48,595 bases of DNA from an uncultured Dorea sp. (GCA_910585725.1 CAJUFA010000026.1:1-48595), one strand, 5' to 3'. Shown: positions 1-8,131, counted from the stretch's first letter. Translations and numbers: made by a program. Notes: generated by a model not told the origin, from the sequence alone.

Positions 1-52
1 GAGCACTTGACTTTTAATCAAGTTGTCCGGGGTTCGAATCCCCGCACGCTCA
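1..52 (+). tRNA. tRNA-Lys(UUU), 3' portion
   Basis: The window opens inside a tRNA gene. The anticodon stem is 6-10 paired with 18-22, the loop CTTTTAA is at 11-17, and the anticodon TTT at 13-15 reads lysine codons. The T arm pairs 28-32 with 40-44 around TTCGAAT. The 3' acceptor strand is 45-51 with discriminator A52. CCA is not encoded. The D arm and 5' acceptor strand lie outside the window, so the call rests on the anticodon and T arms. Confidence 0.93.
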
Positions 53-56
53 GTAT

Positions 57-102
57 AAAAAACCCCGAGAATTTTGTTTTTACAAAATCTTTGGGGTTTT
101 TT
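57..102 (+). terminator. Rho-independent terminator after tRNA-Lys
   Basis: A long stem pairs AAAAAACCCC-AGA-TTTTG with CAAAA-TCT-GGGGTTTTTT, closing on a short T/A loop and ending in a T run. The A run on the left arm means it could also stop transcription arriving from the minus-strand gene that ends at 153. Confidence 0.88.
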
Positions 103-152
103 ATATATCATATATCTTACATTGAGGATACGTGTATACGTTTTAGCGTATA

Positions 153-776
153 TTAGAATTTTTTTATATATTTTATTTGTTCTATTACAGAAGCAAAATC
201 TTTCTTCAAGATCTCTTCAATTGGCTGCAATGATTTGGAAGCTGCCGCTGTGCGAAGTAATCTGCTCTTTGTCTCTGCGCAGGGAAAAGGGATATCACAG
301 TATTTAATGATATCAGAGGCATTATTAATACCGCATTCTTCCAGAATAACGTCCGGGCAGGTAAAATAATACGCAAATATATCACATCTGTCAATATCTT
401 CAATATTATCCATGTAATGAAAAATATCAGGCCGGTCTTTTAATTTTTCTGACCAAACAAGGTAGAACAGCCTGGCTATCGTCCAGCGTATATCGGGAGA
501 CGAAAGCCGTTCGTCATATAGAATAATATAATGTTTGCTGTCGCTGACGTAGATGGCAAGACCTTTACCTGCTTCTGAAAAGCAATTTTTTTTATAACCA
601 AGTTTCTGTGAAATCATCTGCATGGAAAGTATGTAGACAGTGGAATTGATAATCTGGTTAAAATTGGATAATACAGGCAGGATATGTTGATTAAATTCTA
701 TCAAAGCGCTGTAAGCGGCAAGTTTTATATATAGATGTTCTTCTTTTGTTATATTTTCATTTTTGGATGAACGCAT
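153..776 (-). CDS. ImmA/IrrE-like protein lacking the HExxH zinc motif
   Basis: A 207-residue protein directly downstream of an XRE repressor on the same strand, the arrangement typical of ImmR/ImmA-type pairs. The segment YIILYDERLSSPDIRWTIAR (83-102) looks like the ImmA/IrrE stretch that leads into HELGH, and a later FAYYFTCPDVILEECGI stretch resembles the family's FAxxLLMPxxxL region. At the place of the zinc motif the protein reads A101-R-L-F-Y-L-V-W, so both histidines and the glutamate are lost. The reading frame is intact, so the gene is not an obvious pseudogene. It may be a non-proteolytic binding partner of the repressor. Family assignment is by pattern only. Two unrelated alternatives are a lineage-specific unknown or a decayed peptidase. 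Confidence 0.55.
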   Translation of the reverse strand: MRSSKNENITKEEHLYIKLAAYSALIEFNQHILPVLSNFNQIINSTVYILSMQMISQKLGYKKNCFSEAGKGLAIYVSDSKHYIILYDERLSSPDIRWTIARLFYLVWSEKLKDRPDIFHYMDNIEDIDRCDIFAYYFTCPDVILEECGINNASDIIKYCDIPFPCAETKSRLLRTAAASKSLQPIEEILKKDFASVIEQIKYIKKF

Positions 777-851
777 ACATTACTCCACCGTTAAGAAGTA
801 TATATACATATCAGCATCGTATGACAGAGAGAAAATAACCGGTATTTTCTG

Positions 852-1349
852 TTATGCTTTCTTAATACGAGGCTGCTCCAGGACTTTTTTAATTGCAGCA
901 AGATCTTTTTGAGGAAATAGAAGATCAGTTTTTTCCTTCTCGATTATCGGAGCAGGACATTCTGTATCCTCATAAGAAATGTCCGGAACAGGCGGTTTCA
1001 TGCTAATGTTTTCCGTACAGCGTCTGTATTCTTCTTCTAATAACAGATCAATTATCAGTTTCCCGTGGCTATCCAATTGACGGTATTTTTTTATACGTTT
1101 GAATTCTGAGATCGTGACGTTATTTGTGTTCTCTGAGATATCTGTCACATCTTGAAAAAGGTAGTTGGCGTCAACTTTGAGAGCATTGAATAATTTGTAC
1201 ATGACAGATTCTTTCGGGTGACTGGTCTCCTTTTCATAGTTTGTGATGGCTGATCCGGTCACGCCGACCAGAGCGGCAAGTTCGGATTGAGTCAGTCCCA
1301 GATTTTCCCTTGCTTCTTTTATACGTTTACCAATTCCCAATATGATCAC
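852..1349 (-). CDS. XRE-family helix-turn-helix repressor
   Basis: A 165-residue regulator with a Cro/CI-type HTH in residues 6-60; the recognition part reads LTQSELAALVGVTGSAITNY. The C-terminal half is linker-like, charged and without a recognisable catalytic domain. The start has a GGTGATC-type ribosome site just upstream. The upstream region holds a minus-strand promoter bracketed by two copies of the same 15-bp site in inverted orientation, which suggests autoregulation. It is followed after 75 bp by the ImmA-like gene, so the two probably form a repressor plus modulator pair. The regulated genes outside this pair are not visible. Confidence 0.85.
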   Translation of the reverse strand: MIILGIGKRIKEARENLGLTQSELAALVGVTGSAITNYEKETSHPKESVMYKLFNALKVDANYLFQDVTDISENTNNVTISEFKRIKKYRQLDSHGKLIIDLLLEEEYRRCTENISMKPPVPDISYEDTECPAPIIEKEKTDLLFPQKDLAAIKKVLEQPRIKKA

Positions 1350-1365
1350 CTTCTTTCTGGTATGA

Positions 1366-1425
1366 GATAAATTTTATTTAACTTAACTATACATCATATT
1401 TCTTGAAAAGTAAATAAAATTTATC
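1366..1425 (-). promoter_or_regulatory. XRE promoter flanked by two inverted operator copies
   Basis: On the minus strand, -35 TTTACT (1409-1414) and -10 TATAGT (1386-1391) are separated by 17 bp. GATAAATTTTATTTA at 1366-1380 is repeated as its perfect reverse complement at 1411-1425. Each copy contains a near-palindromic ATAAAWTTTAT core. One copy overlaps the -35 and the other covers the expected transcription start. This is what an autorepressed XRE promoter looks like; binding is inferred. Confidence 0.65.
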
Positions 1426-1481
1426 AAGATTCATTATTTTATTTTATTATATTATTTGTTTGAGCAGGAAAAATGAAACGA

Positions 1482-1514
1482 AAATGAGAATCCGGCGGCG
1501 TCGGATTCTCATTT
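1482..1514 (-). terminator. Terminator of the flagellin-like gene
   Basis: A perfect 13-bp stem (1482-1494 with 1502-1514, AAATGAGAATCCG and its complement) around a 7-base loop lies 26 bp after the stop codon of the minus-strand flagellin-like gene. On that strand it is followed by a T-rich stretch. Confidence 0.78.
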
Positions 1515-1539
1515 AAAGATAAATAATAGGCATGTTTTG

Positions 1540-2328
1540 TTATTGAAAGAGGAAAAGACCGGATGTTTTTTGTCCTTGCTGTTCCATCTTTCTTTTTTGC
1601 AGCATCAATGATACATTCTGTAATGTCTGCTGATGCGTCAGTTCCTGAACCTTCTTTGCAATATCCGTATCACCCATACGGCTTTGAGATGACGTCAGAT
1701 TAACGGAAGCATAATCGTTATAATTAACAGCATGTTCAAGAGCATTAGATTGTGCGCCGAGGGTGCTGCGGTTTCCGCTGACTTTTGATATAGCGTCGTC
1801 TATTGCCTGGAGGTCAAAATTCTTGGTTATATCAAAGTCTGCAATTCCGAGAGCCTCCAGTGTGGAATTAACAGAATTGTTAACAGTAATAGAGGTACCG
1901 TCCCCGGAGGTTACAAGTTGAATACCATTGCTTTGGCTGCCGTTCAATACATGTATTCCGTTATATGTACTTTGTGTTGCGGTCTGTTCAATGCCCTGTT
2001 TCAACTGATTGATTTCTTTCTGAATCTCTGCGCGATTCGAGTTATTCATAGTTGCCGTATTAGAAGCACGGAGAGCTAGTTCACGAATTCTTTGGAGAGA
2101 ATCTGTAATGCTGCCAAGCGCTGAATCAGATGTGTTTAATAGATTGCTTCCTGCACCAAGATTCTTTGTACCTATATTATATCCTGTAACTTGTGCTTTC
2201 ATTTTCTCCGTGACAGCCAGTTCAGAAGCCCCGTTAGCAGCGGACATCAGCCTGTTTCCACTTGCAATATGACCGTACAGATATGGGGAGGTAGTATTTA
2301 TTCTATTTATTCCAGAGATACCGCTCAT
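1540..2328 (-). CDS. Divergent orphan flagellin-like protein
   Basis: 262 residues with flagellin end domains. The N-terminal part carries ASGNRL-SAANGASELAVTEKM (about 22-42) and the coiled stretch IRELALRASNTATMNNSNRA. The C-terminal part has QSRMGDTDIAKKVQELTHQQ and ends in helical LMLQKRKMEQQG. The variable centre is very short. Flagellins polymerise through these two ends to form the filament. The first 20 residues and the extreme C-terminus differ from ordinary filament flagellins, and no other motility gene is nearby, so this may be an isolated secreted flagellin homologue and not part of a working flagellum. A strong AAGGAGG site fixes the ATG at 2328. Confidence 0.85.
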   Translation of the reverse strand: MSGISGINRINTTSPYLYGHIASGNRLMSAANGASELAVTEKMKAQVTGYNIGTKNLGAGSNLLNTSDSALGSITDSLQRIRELALRASNTATMNNSNRAEIQKEINQLKQGIEQTATQSTYNGIHVLNGSQSNGIQLVTSGDGTSITVNNSVNSTLEALGIADFDITKNFDLQAIDDAISKVSGNRSTLGAQSNALEHAVNYNDYASVNLTSSQSRMGDTDIAKKVQELTHQQTLQNVSLMLQKRKMEQQGQKTSGLFLFQ

Positions 2329-2486
2329 TCTTTATTCCTCCTTGTATCGCTATATAAAAGATATACTGTTATTATATAATATCGTTTGTTTTATAAAAAA
2401 AATTACTATATTTTGGATAAAATTTTTATTTATCGCCGATATAATAAGGAAGAAACAGTCAGGAAGTCCCTCTTTTTTAAGTATTT

Positions 2487-3527
2487 TTACAATAATCCCA
2501 GATAAGCCGCGGAAAGTGTAAGTGTATGCATGATGCCATTAATATGTGTCCTCTCCATTCCATGGGAAGCATGTACGCCGGGGCCTATAAGCGCCGCACG
2601 CGTGTCGTATCCGGCTTTCCATACTGCCGCCGCGTCGGAGTTATACCGGGGATAGATATCCGTAACAGCATCAATCTCATGCTCTTTAGCGAGACGAACC
2701 AGACGACTGGTCATCTCGTAGTCGTAGGGACCGAATGTATCCTTGGAGCAGATAGATACCTGTTCTTCCGTGCAGCTTAAGTCAGAGCCGACACATCCCA
2801 TATCTACAACAAGAAGCTCTTTAATTTCCTTTGGAAGGGTAGCGCCGCCGTATCCGATCTCCTCATGGGCAGAGAAGCAGAGGTAACTCTTCTTCTTTGG
2901 TTTGAGATTCTGCTCTTTCATGATCTTAAGCAGGGTGAGAAGGATGGAGGCACAGCCTTTGTCGTCGATGAATCTTGATTTTAAGAATCCTCTCTCCGTA
3001 AATGTTGTCTTTGGGTCATAGCAGACAAAGTCTCCCGGGCGGATGCCGAGGGCTTCTACATCTTCTTTGCTGTGTACGATTTCGTCAATGCGTACAGCCA
3101 TGTTCTGATCGTCTCTCGGGCGTGTCGAAGCGTCAGGGAAGACATGGATGGCAGGCGACAGAGAAAGGATAGTACCCGTGTATACCTTTCCTTCCATCGT
3201 ATGAATCCTGCAGTATTCTCCGTCCAGGGTAGGAAGGATAGGAGAACCGACCGCCGTGATCATGAGATGGCCGTCATTCGTGATCGAGCGAACCATAAGA
3301 CCCAGCGTATCGATATGTGCGGACAGGGCGACAGGTTCTTCGTCGGTCTCGCCTTCCACAGGAACGATTACATTGCCCAGATTATTACGGTATGCAGGAT
3401 ATCCGAGTTCAGTCGCCGTATGGAGGACATACTCAGAAGCCTTGTCGGTAAAACCGCTTGGGCTGTCGATGGAGAGCAGAGATTCTGCTGTCTTGATAAG
3501 AAAATCTTCGTACTGTCTGAAATTCAT
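2487..3527 (-). CDS. M42-family metallo-aminopeptidase
   Basis: 346 residues from the chosen start. The family contains cobalt- or zinc-dependent cytosolic aminopeptidases that form large tetrahedral complexes and trim peptides. Visible motifs are the metal ligand region LSAHIDTLG, the central RFIDDKGCAS aspartate, the catalytic pair in FSAHEEIGYGG, the VVDMG aspartate and the late histidine in GPGVHASHGMERTH. An in-frame ATG at 3545 exists, but its following bases are the ribosome site AAGGAGG of the ATG at 3527, so 3527 is the real start. The gene diverges from the DUF819-type membrane protein across a 349-bp region. Confidence 0.92.
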   Translation of the reverse strand: MNFRQYEDFLIKTAESLLSIDSPSGFTDKASEYVLHTATELGYPAYRNNLGNVIVPVEGETDEEPVALSAHIDTLGLMVRSITNDGHLMITAVGSPILPTLDGEYCRIHTMEGKVYTGTILSLSPAIHVFPDASTRPRDDQNMAVRIDEIVHSKEDVEALGIRPGDFVCYDPKTTFTERGFLKSRFIDDKGCASILLTLLKIMKEQNLKPKKKSYLCFSAHEEIGYGGATLPKEIKELLVVDMGCVGSDLSCTEEQVSICSKDTFGPYDYEMTSRLVRLAKEHEIDAVTDIYPRYNSDAAAVWKAGYDTRAALIGPGVHASHGMERTHINGIMHTLTLSAAYLGLL

Positions 3528-3876
3528 AAATAAAACCTCCTTCATTGATCCTACCTGCCTGTAGATTCTCAGAATCCGCGCTGCCGCGCCTGACTGCTAA
3601 TACAGCCGTACAGGTGGAAATTTTGATTTCTGCAAAGCAATGGATCAAATGTAAACGTTAGAAATACATTTGACTCCTAAAGTTTATCAATTATTACATA
3701 TTTTTTATAGAATTTTGCTCCAAAACGGATAAATTATAGTTGCAATCTATATATAAATATGTTATATTGATAAAACAAAGTACATTGTTTACAATCTACA
3801 ATAAACAAACGTAAATGTCAAGTCGTAAAGTTGTACAAATTTTACGGAACGAAGGAAGGAAAGGAAGGAGAATTGG
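3528..3876. other. Divergent intergenic region, peptidase / DUF819 protein
   Basis: 349 bp without a gene. It contains a plus-strand promoter at 3740-3768 and an AAGGAAGGAG ribosome site just before 3877. A sequence resembling a catabolite-response element (TGTAAACGTTAGAA, 3650-3663) matches the consensus at 12 of 14 positions but has the wrong end. I see no confident promoter for the minus-strand peptidase, no riboswitch fold and no small gene. Confidence 0.5.
3740..3768 (+). promoter_or_regulatory. Sigma-A promoter for the DUF819-type gene
   Basis: TTGCAA (3740-3745), a 17-bp spacer and TATATT (3763-3768) with an upstream TG. The predicted transcript carries a leader of about 100 bases before the ATG at 3877. 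Confidence 0.65.
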
Positions 3877-5040
3877 ATGGGAACTCTCATATCTAGTACG
3901 CAAGGATTATTATTTGTTATTTTTTTGATGGTAGCATTTTCCTTATGGCTGCAGAGATATAAAGTATGCAGATCATTAGGTCCTGTGCTTACGGTTGTAG
4001 TTATCGGTATTGTTCTTTCGAACACCCATATCGTACCGATTTCACATGAGTTGTACGACTCAATTTCTACATACTGCGTACAGGCAGGTATTTCGATCTG
4101 TCTGTTGAGTATGAATGTTACAGAGCTTAAGAAGCTGAATAAGGAACCGGTTATCGCGTTGGTATCTGCGATAGCATCCGTGTGTATTGTTGCGATCGTT
4201 CTTGGAATCATCTTCGCTCCAAGAATGGTAGAGGGATGGAAATGCGCGGGAATGTTCGTAGGAACTTATACCGGCGGTACGCCTAACCTGACGGCTATCG
4301 CTACAGGCGTCGACTGTTCAAGGGAAACTCTTGCAGCGGCGAACGCGGCGGATTATGTTGTATCCACACCTTTGATGGTAGCGATGTTTGCGGCGCCGGC
4401 ATTCTTCAAGGCGTCTAAGAAATGGAACAAATTATGGCCATATTCTTTCAAGCCGGAAGAGCTGGACGACGGTGAGACAGAGCCGTTGATGGCTGATAAG
4501 AAGTGGGCGATCAGAGATATTGCATGGCTTTTGACGATCGGTTTTGGCGTAGCGTTTGTTACGACGATGATCGCACAGAGAATTTTCCCGGATGCTTTCT
4601 GGAAAGCGGGAAGACTTCTTATGGTGACGACAGTTTCTATCTGCCTGGCACAGTTAAAACCGATTAAGAAGCTTCGTGGTAATCTTGACCTTGGACTTTT
4701 TATCTCTCTGTGTTTCCTGGCGACCATCGGATTCGCAGTTGATCTGAAGCAGTTCATCGGCTCGGCATTCCTGATGACATTGTATGTATTCTTTATGCTG
4801 GTTGGATGTACATTATTACATTTCCTTGTTTGCCGTCTCTTCAAGATCAAATACGAGTATGTATTGTTATCCATGGTTGGATGTATTGTTGACGGTCCTA
4901 CGGCGTCTCTGACAGCAGCCGGAGGAAACTGGAAATCATTGATCAACGTGGGATTGATCATGGGGGTAATCGCCGGAGCGTGCGGAAACTACGTCGGTAT
5001 ATTTGTCGCCTATGCCGTAAAGGCGATATGCGGGCTTTAG
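3877..5040 (+). CDS. DUF819 (YjcL-like) multi-pass membrane protein
   Basis: 387 residues with about ten hydrophobic segments spread over the chain and a short cytosolic acidic loop in the middle (EELDDGETEPLMADKK). The GTYTGGTPNLTAIATG stretch (about 128-143) and VDGPTASLTAAGG near the C-terminus form a glycine/threonine-rich pair typical of transporters with two inverted halves, and match what I recall of the DUF819/YjcL family. No substrate is established for the family. It shares a divergent control region with an M42 peptidase, so import or export of a peptide or amino acid product is a possible but unproved link. Confidence 0.75.
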   Translation: MGTLISSTQGLLFVIFLMVAFSLWLQRYKVCRSLGPVLTVVVIGIVLSNTHIVPISHELYDSISTYCVQAGISICLLSMNVTELKKLNKEPVIALVSAIASVCIVAIVLGIIFAPRMVEGWKCAGMFVGTYTGGTPNLTAIATGVDCSRETLAAANAADYVVSTPLMVAMFAAPAFFKASKKWNKLWPYSFKPEELDDGETEPLMADKKWAIRDIAWLLTIGFGVAFVTTMIAQRIFPDAFWKAGRLLMVTTVSICLAQLKPIKKLRGNLDLGLFISLCFLATIGFAVDLKQFIGSAFLMTLYVFFMLVGCTLLHFLVCRLFKIKYEYVLLSMVGCIVDGPTASLTAAGGNWKSLINVGLIMGVIAGACGNYVGIFVAYAVKAICGL

Positions 5041-5156
5041 CTAATATATTTGTAGATCGGATGGAAAATGTATTCATAAATAGTGTGGGATGATTATTTA
5101 TGAAAAAAGAGTCTTGCAAAACAATGTGCTTACGAGAAAGATATATAAATGAAAGT

Positions 5157-5202
5157 AAAAAGACAGACCTTTGCGTATCTCCTTGCAAAGGTCTGTCTTT
5201 TT
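5157..5202. terminator. Bidirectional terminator
   Basis: A near-perfect 18-bp stem, AAAAAGACAGACCTTTGC paired with its complement around a 10-base loop, has an A run on the left and a T run on the right. It lies between convergent genes ending at 5040 (+) and 5231 (-) and can serve both. Confidence 0.9.
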
Positions 5203-5230
5203 ATGAAAACATTTTTAACATAAGCAATAG

Positions 5231-6328
5231 TTAGGAGTATTGCGAGTCAATTCGATATTTCGAAGGAGTCGTACCGTATCTGGATTGAAAGATCTTGTAG
5301 AAATATCCTTTATTATGATAGCCGGCAAGTTCCGTGATCTCGTCCACACTTTTGTTCGTTGTAGTCAGCAGATGCGCAGCCCGCTCGAGCCTGATCTGCT
5401 GTACATAAGCGGAATATGTAAGTCCGGTCTTGTTCTTGATTATCCGGTTAAAGTAGTCCTCCTGGAAATGAAACTCCCGGACCAGCTCCTGGATGGTGAC
5501 CGTAGCGTAATGTCCTTTAATATAATCTGATATTTCTTCGAACATGATCCAGTTCATGGTATTGCGTTGTTCTTTGGAGAGCGAAAAATCATACCTGGAG
5601 CCGATGATACGGAAAATACGCAGCAGCAGCCCTTTACATATATATGAAAATCCGATCTCGTTATCATGCAGTTCCTTCAGAAGAAGAAAAAGACAGTATT
5701 CCAGTTCATCGGTTGCGCCGGGATCTGAACCGGGGCGGAAATGCAGATACTGCTGCAGATCTTTCTGTTTTAATAGCGCGGACTGGAGAAAGGAAATTAT
5801 CTTCTGCGCGGCGACATTTTCATCCATGATCTCTGAGAACATGTCGTTGGCAATACCTAAGAACAGGATGGTGGCAGGCCGGTCAGACAAGTAATCCTGA
5901 TGAAGACAGTTCTTATCGATCATACACAGGTCACCTTTAGAGAATATTATATCCCGCCCAAGGATCCTTTGGCGGAATTCTCCTTCCACCACGTATGCCA
6001 GTTCGATGTAATCATGAGTGTGAAGCTGCGTCTTTGTGCCGGTATGAAAGGACAGGCGGTAACAGAAAGCCTTCGGCGCCGGGCATAGACTGGCGTGCAG
6101 GATTGGTAATGTCTGCGGAATTAAATCGTCGTCTGAGACGAAGGACCAGCACAGGGCGAAGATTCTTTCTTTAGGAGGCAAAGGATAGGTTTTGACCTCA
6201 TGGGCGGATTTTGAATATTCCGGGCAGACGAGGCGCAGACCAAGCTTGTGGCCGGCCGGCAGAGGATGAGTTTCTAAAGTAGTAATATAAGTACACAGGT
6301 CGGATAATGTCGAAAAAGAATATTTCAT
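5231..6328 (-). CDS. AraC-family regulator with cupin domain, arabinose locus
   Basis: 365 residues. A cupin-like sensor domain covers about 85-175 (THDYIELAYVVEGEFRQRIL followed by FSKGDLCMI). The C-terminal 100 residues are a double HTH of AraC type: ITIQELVREFHFQEDYFNRI and the signature SVDEITELAGYHNKGYFYKI-F with TPSKYR at the end. It is divergent from araA, and the intervening region contains a 36-bp tandem direct repeat, so it is the probable activator or repressor of the arabinose genes. Direct sensing of L-arabinose is an inference from position. It is an AraC/XylS protein by fold and is not evidence for orthology with E. coli AraC. Confidence 0.88.
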   Translation of the reverse strand: MKYSFSTLSDLCTYITTLETHPLPAGHKLGLRLVCPEYSKSAHEVKTYPLPPKERIFALCWSFVSDDDLIPQTLPILHASLCPAPKAFCYRLSFHTGTKTQLHTHDYIELAYVVEGEFRQRILGRDIIFSKGDLCMIDKNCLHQDYLSDRPATILFLGIANDMFSEIMDENVAAQKIISFLQSALLKQKDLQQYLHFRPGSDPGATDELEYCLFLLLKELHDNEIGFSYICKGLLLRIFRIIGSRYDFSLSKEQRNTMNWIMFEEISDYIKGHYATVTIQELVREFHFQEDYFNRIIKNKTGLTYSAYVQQIRLERAAHLLTTTNKSVDEITELAGYHNKGYFYKIFQSRYGTTPSKYRIDSQYS

Positions 6329-6363
6329 AAATAATATAGCATCTCCATATAGATAGTTTTAAT

Positions 6364-6441
6364 GGGTATCAACGATAATTAAATTATAGCATGTAATAGT
6401 TCACAGGGTATCAATAATATTAAAATTGTAGCGTATAATAG
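6364..6441. promoter_or_regulatory. Tandem 36-bp direct repeat, likely AraC-type operator
   Basis: Two 36-bp copies (6364-6399 and 6406-6441) are identical at 29 positions. The best conserved blocks are GGGTATCAA at the start and TAGC.T.TAATAG at the end. The repeat offset is 42 bp, close to four helical turns, so both copies face the same side of the DNA. They lie between the regulator start (6328) and the araA promoter, as expected for the binding sites of an AraC-family dimer. Confidence 0.75.
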
Positions 6442-6496
6442 ATAAGAATTAAGTCGGATTAGGTAACTTTTGTTTTGATTCAGCGGAGTTATGGAC

Positions 6497-6526
6497 TTGC
6501 GGCATGTTTGCAGCCGGCATTATAAT
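6497..6526 (+). promoter_or_regulatory. Candidate araA promoter
   Basis: TTGCGG (6497-6502), 18 bp, then a perfect TATAAT (6521-6526). The weak -35 suits an activator-dependent promoter. It starts 55 bp downstream of the tandem repeat and leaves a leader of about 85 bases. Confidence 0.6.
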
Positions 6527-6619
6527 AAATACAGAATATAGAATATCGTACCCGGTCGGGCTGACGCAGATATGCTCATGAAACGCCGGACACATTTTCA
6601 AGAAAGAGAGGAAATCAAT

Positions 6620-8119
6620 ATGTTACAATCAAAAAATTACCAATTCTGGTTTTGTACCGGTTCACAGGATTTATATGGAGACGTGTGCCTGGCACACGTA
6701 GCGGAGCATTCACAGAAGATCGTGGAGGTATTGAATGCTTCCGGGAACCTTCCTTATGAAGTGGTATGGAAACCGACGCTGATTACCAATGAGCTGATCA
6801 GAAAGACATTGAATGAGGCGAATACAGATGAGAATTGTGCCGGCGTCATCACTTGGATGCATACGTTTTCCCCTGCGAAGTCATGGATTCTTGGACTGCA
6901 GGAGTATCGGAAGCCGCTGCTTCATTTCCACACACAGTTCAACCGCGAGATTCCGTATGACACGATCGATATGGATTTTATGAATGAGAATCAGGCAGCT
7001 CATGGGGACAGAGAGTACGGCCATATCTTCAGCCGTCTCGGCATGGAGCGTAAGGTTATTATGGGATACTGGGAGGATGCCGATATCCAGAAGAAGATCG
7101 GTTCCTGGATGCGTACGGCGGTGGGCGTGATCGAGAGCAGCCATATCCGCGTCATGAGGATCGCCGATAATATGAGAAACGTCGCCGTTACCGAAGGCGA
7201 CAAGGTAGAGGCTCAGATTAAGTTTGGATGGGAGATCGACGCATATCCGGTAAATGAAATTGCGGCGGAAGTGGAGGCAGTTTCCAAAGGAGATATTGAC
7301 GCATTGGTCGAAGAATATTATGATAAGTATGAGATACTTTTGGAAGGAAGAGACGAGAAGGAATTCAGAGAGCATGTAGCGGTACAGGCGGGAATCGAGA
7401 TTGGATTCGAGAGATTCTTAGAGGCGAAGAATTACCAGGCGATCGTGACTCACTTCGGAGATCTGGGAAGCCTGAAGCAGCTGCCGGGACTTGCAATCCA
7501 GAGATTGATGGAGAAGGGTTACGGATTTGCGGGAGAAGGAGACTGGAAGACGGCGGCTATGGTACGTCTGATGAAGCTTATGACCCAGGGGATGAAGGAT
7601 GCGAAGGGAACTTCTTTTATGGAAGACTATACTTACAACCTGGTGCCGGGTAAGGAAGGAATCCTGCAGGCTCACATGCTTGAGGTATGCCCTTCTATTG
7701 CAGAGGGAAAGATCAGTATCAAGGAACAGCCGCTTTCCATGGGAGACAGGGAAGATCCGGCGAGATTGGTATTTACTTCTAAGACAGGTCCGGGAATTGC
7801 CGCGTCGCTCATCGATCTTGGAGACAGGTTCCGTCTGATTATTAACGACGTGGACTGTAAGAAGGTGGAGAGGCCAATGCCGAAGCTTCCGGTTGCGACT
7901 GCATTCTGGACGCCGCAGCCGAATCTTCAGACAGGGGCTGAAGCCTGGATCCTTGCGGGAGGCGCGCACCACACTGCATTCTCTTATGATCTGACTTCCG
8001 AGCAAATGGGTGATTGGGCGGCATGTATGGGTATTGAAGCCGTCTATATCGACAAGGATACGACCATCCGTCAGTTTAAGAACGAACTGTTGTGGAATAG
8101 TGTCGCATACCGTAAATAG
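6620..8119 (+). CDS. araA: L-arabinose isomerase
   Basis: 499 residues, the normal length for AraA (about 496-500). It converts L-arabinose to L-ribulose in the cytosol with a divalent metal. The N-terminus YQFWFCTGSQDLYG and the GVITWMHTFSPAK stretch are diagnostic. Glutamates in GFAGEGDWKTAAMVR and SFMEDYTYNL and the late histidine in GGAHHTAFS fit the known metal and active-site residues. A longer in-frame start at 6572 exists, but the ATG at 6620 follows a GAGAGGAAA ribosome site and gives the family N-terminus. The gene begins the araA-kinase-araD cluster and diverges from the AraC-type regulator. Confidence 0.97.
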   Translation: MLQSKNYQFWFCTGSQDLYGDVCLAHVAEHSQKIVEVLNASGNLPYEVVWKPTLITNELIRKTLNEANTDENCAGVITWMHTFSPAKSWILGLQEYRKPLLHFHTQFNREIPYDTIDMDFMNENQAAHGDREYGHIFSRLGMERKVIMGYWEDADIQKKIGSWMRTAVGVIESSHIRVMRIADNMRNVAVTEGDKVEAQIKFGWEIDAYPVNEIAAEVEAVSKGDIDALVEEYYDKYEILLEGRDEKEFREHVAVQAGIEIGFERFLEAKNYQAIVTHFGDLGSLKQLPGLAIQRLMEKGYGFAGEGDWKTAAMVRLMKLMTQGMKDAKGTSFMEDYTYNLVPGKEGILQAHMLEVCPSIAEGKISIKEQPLSMGDREDPARLVFTSKTGPGIAASLIDLGDRFRLIINDVDCKKVERPMPKLPVATAFWTPQPNLQTGAEAWILAGGAHHTAFSYDLTSEQMGDWAACMGIEAVYIDKDTTIRQFKNELLWNSVAYRK

Positions 8120-8131
8120 GAGGAAAGCAAC

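Noticed and set aside
1..1349. Integrated element at the tRNA-Lys 3' end
   Set aside because: The XRE/ImmA-like pair beside a tRNA suggests it, but no integrase and no second copy of the tRNA 3' end are found in the window.
2418..2442. Sigma-28-like motif TAAA-N13-GCCGATAT near the flagellin gene
   Set aside because: It is on the plus strand, points away from the minus-strand flagellin gene and has a short spacer. It would only give an antisense RNA to the peptidase gene.
3650..3663. Catabolite-response element TGTAAACGTTAGAA
   Set aside because: The right half fails at the conserved W and C positions and the region is AT-rich; 12 of 14 matches is too weak to call.
6574..6589. Catabolite-response element before araA
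   Set aside because: TGAAACGCCGGACA has the central CG shifted by one base and three mismatches.
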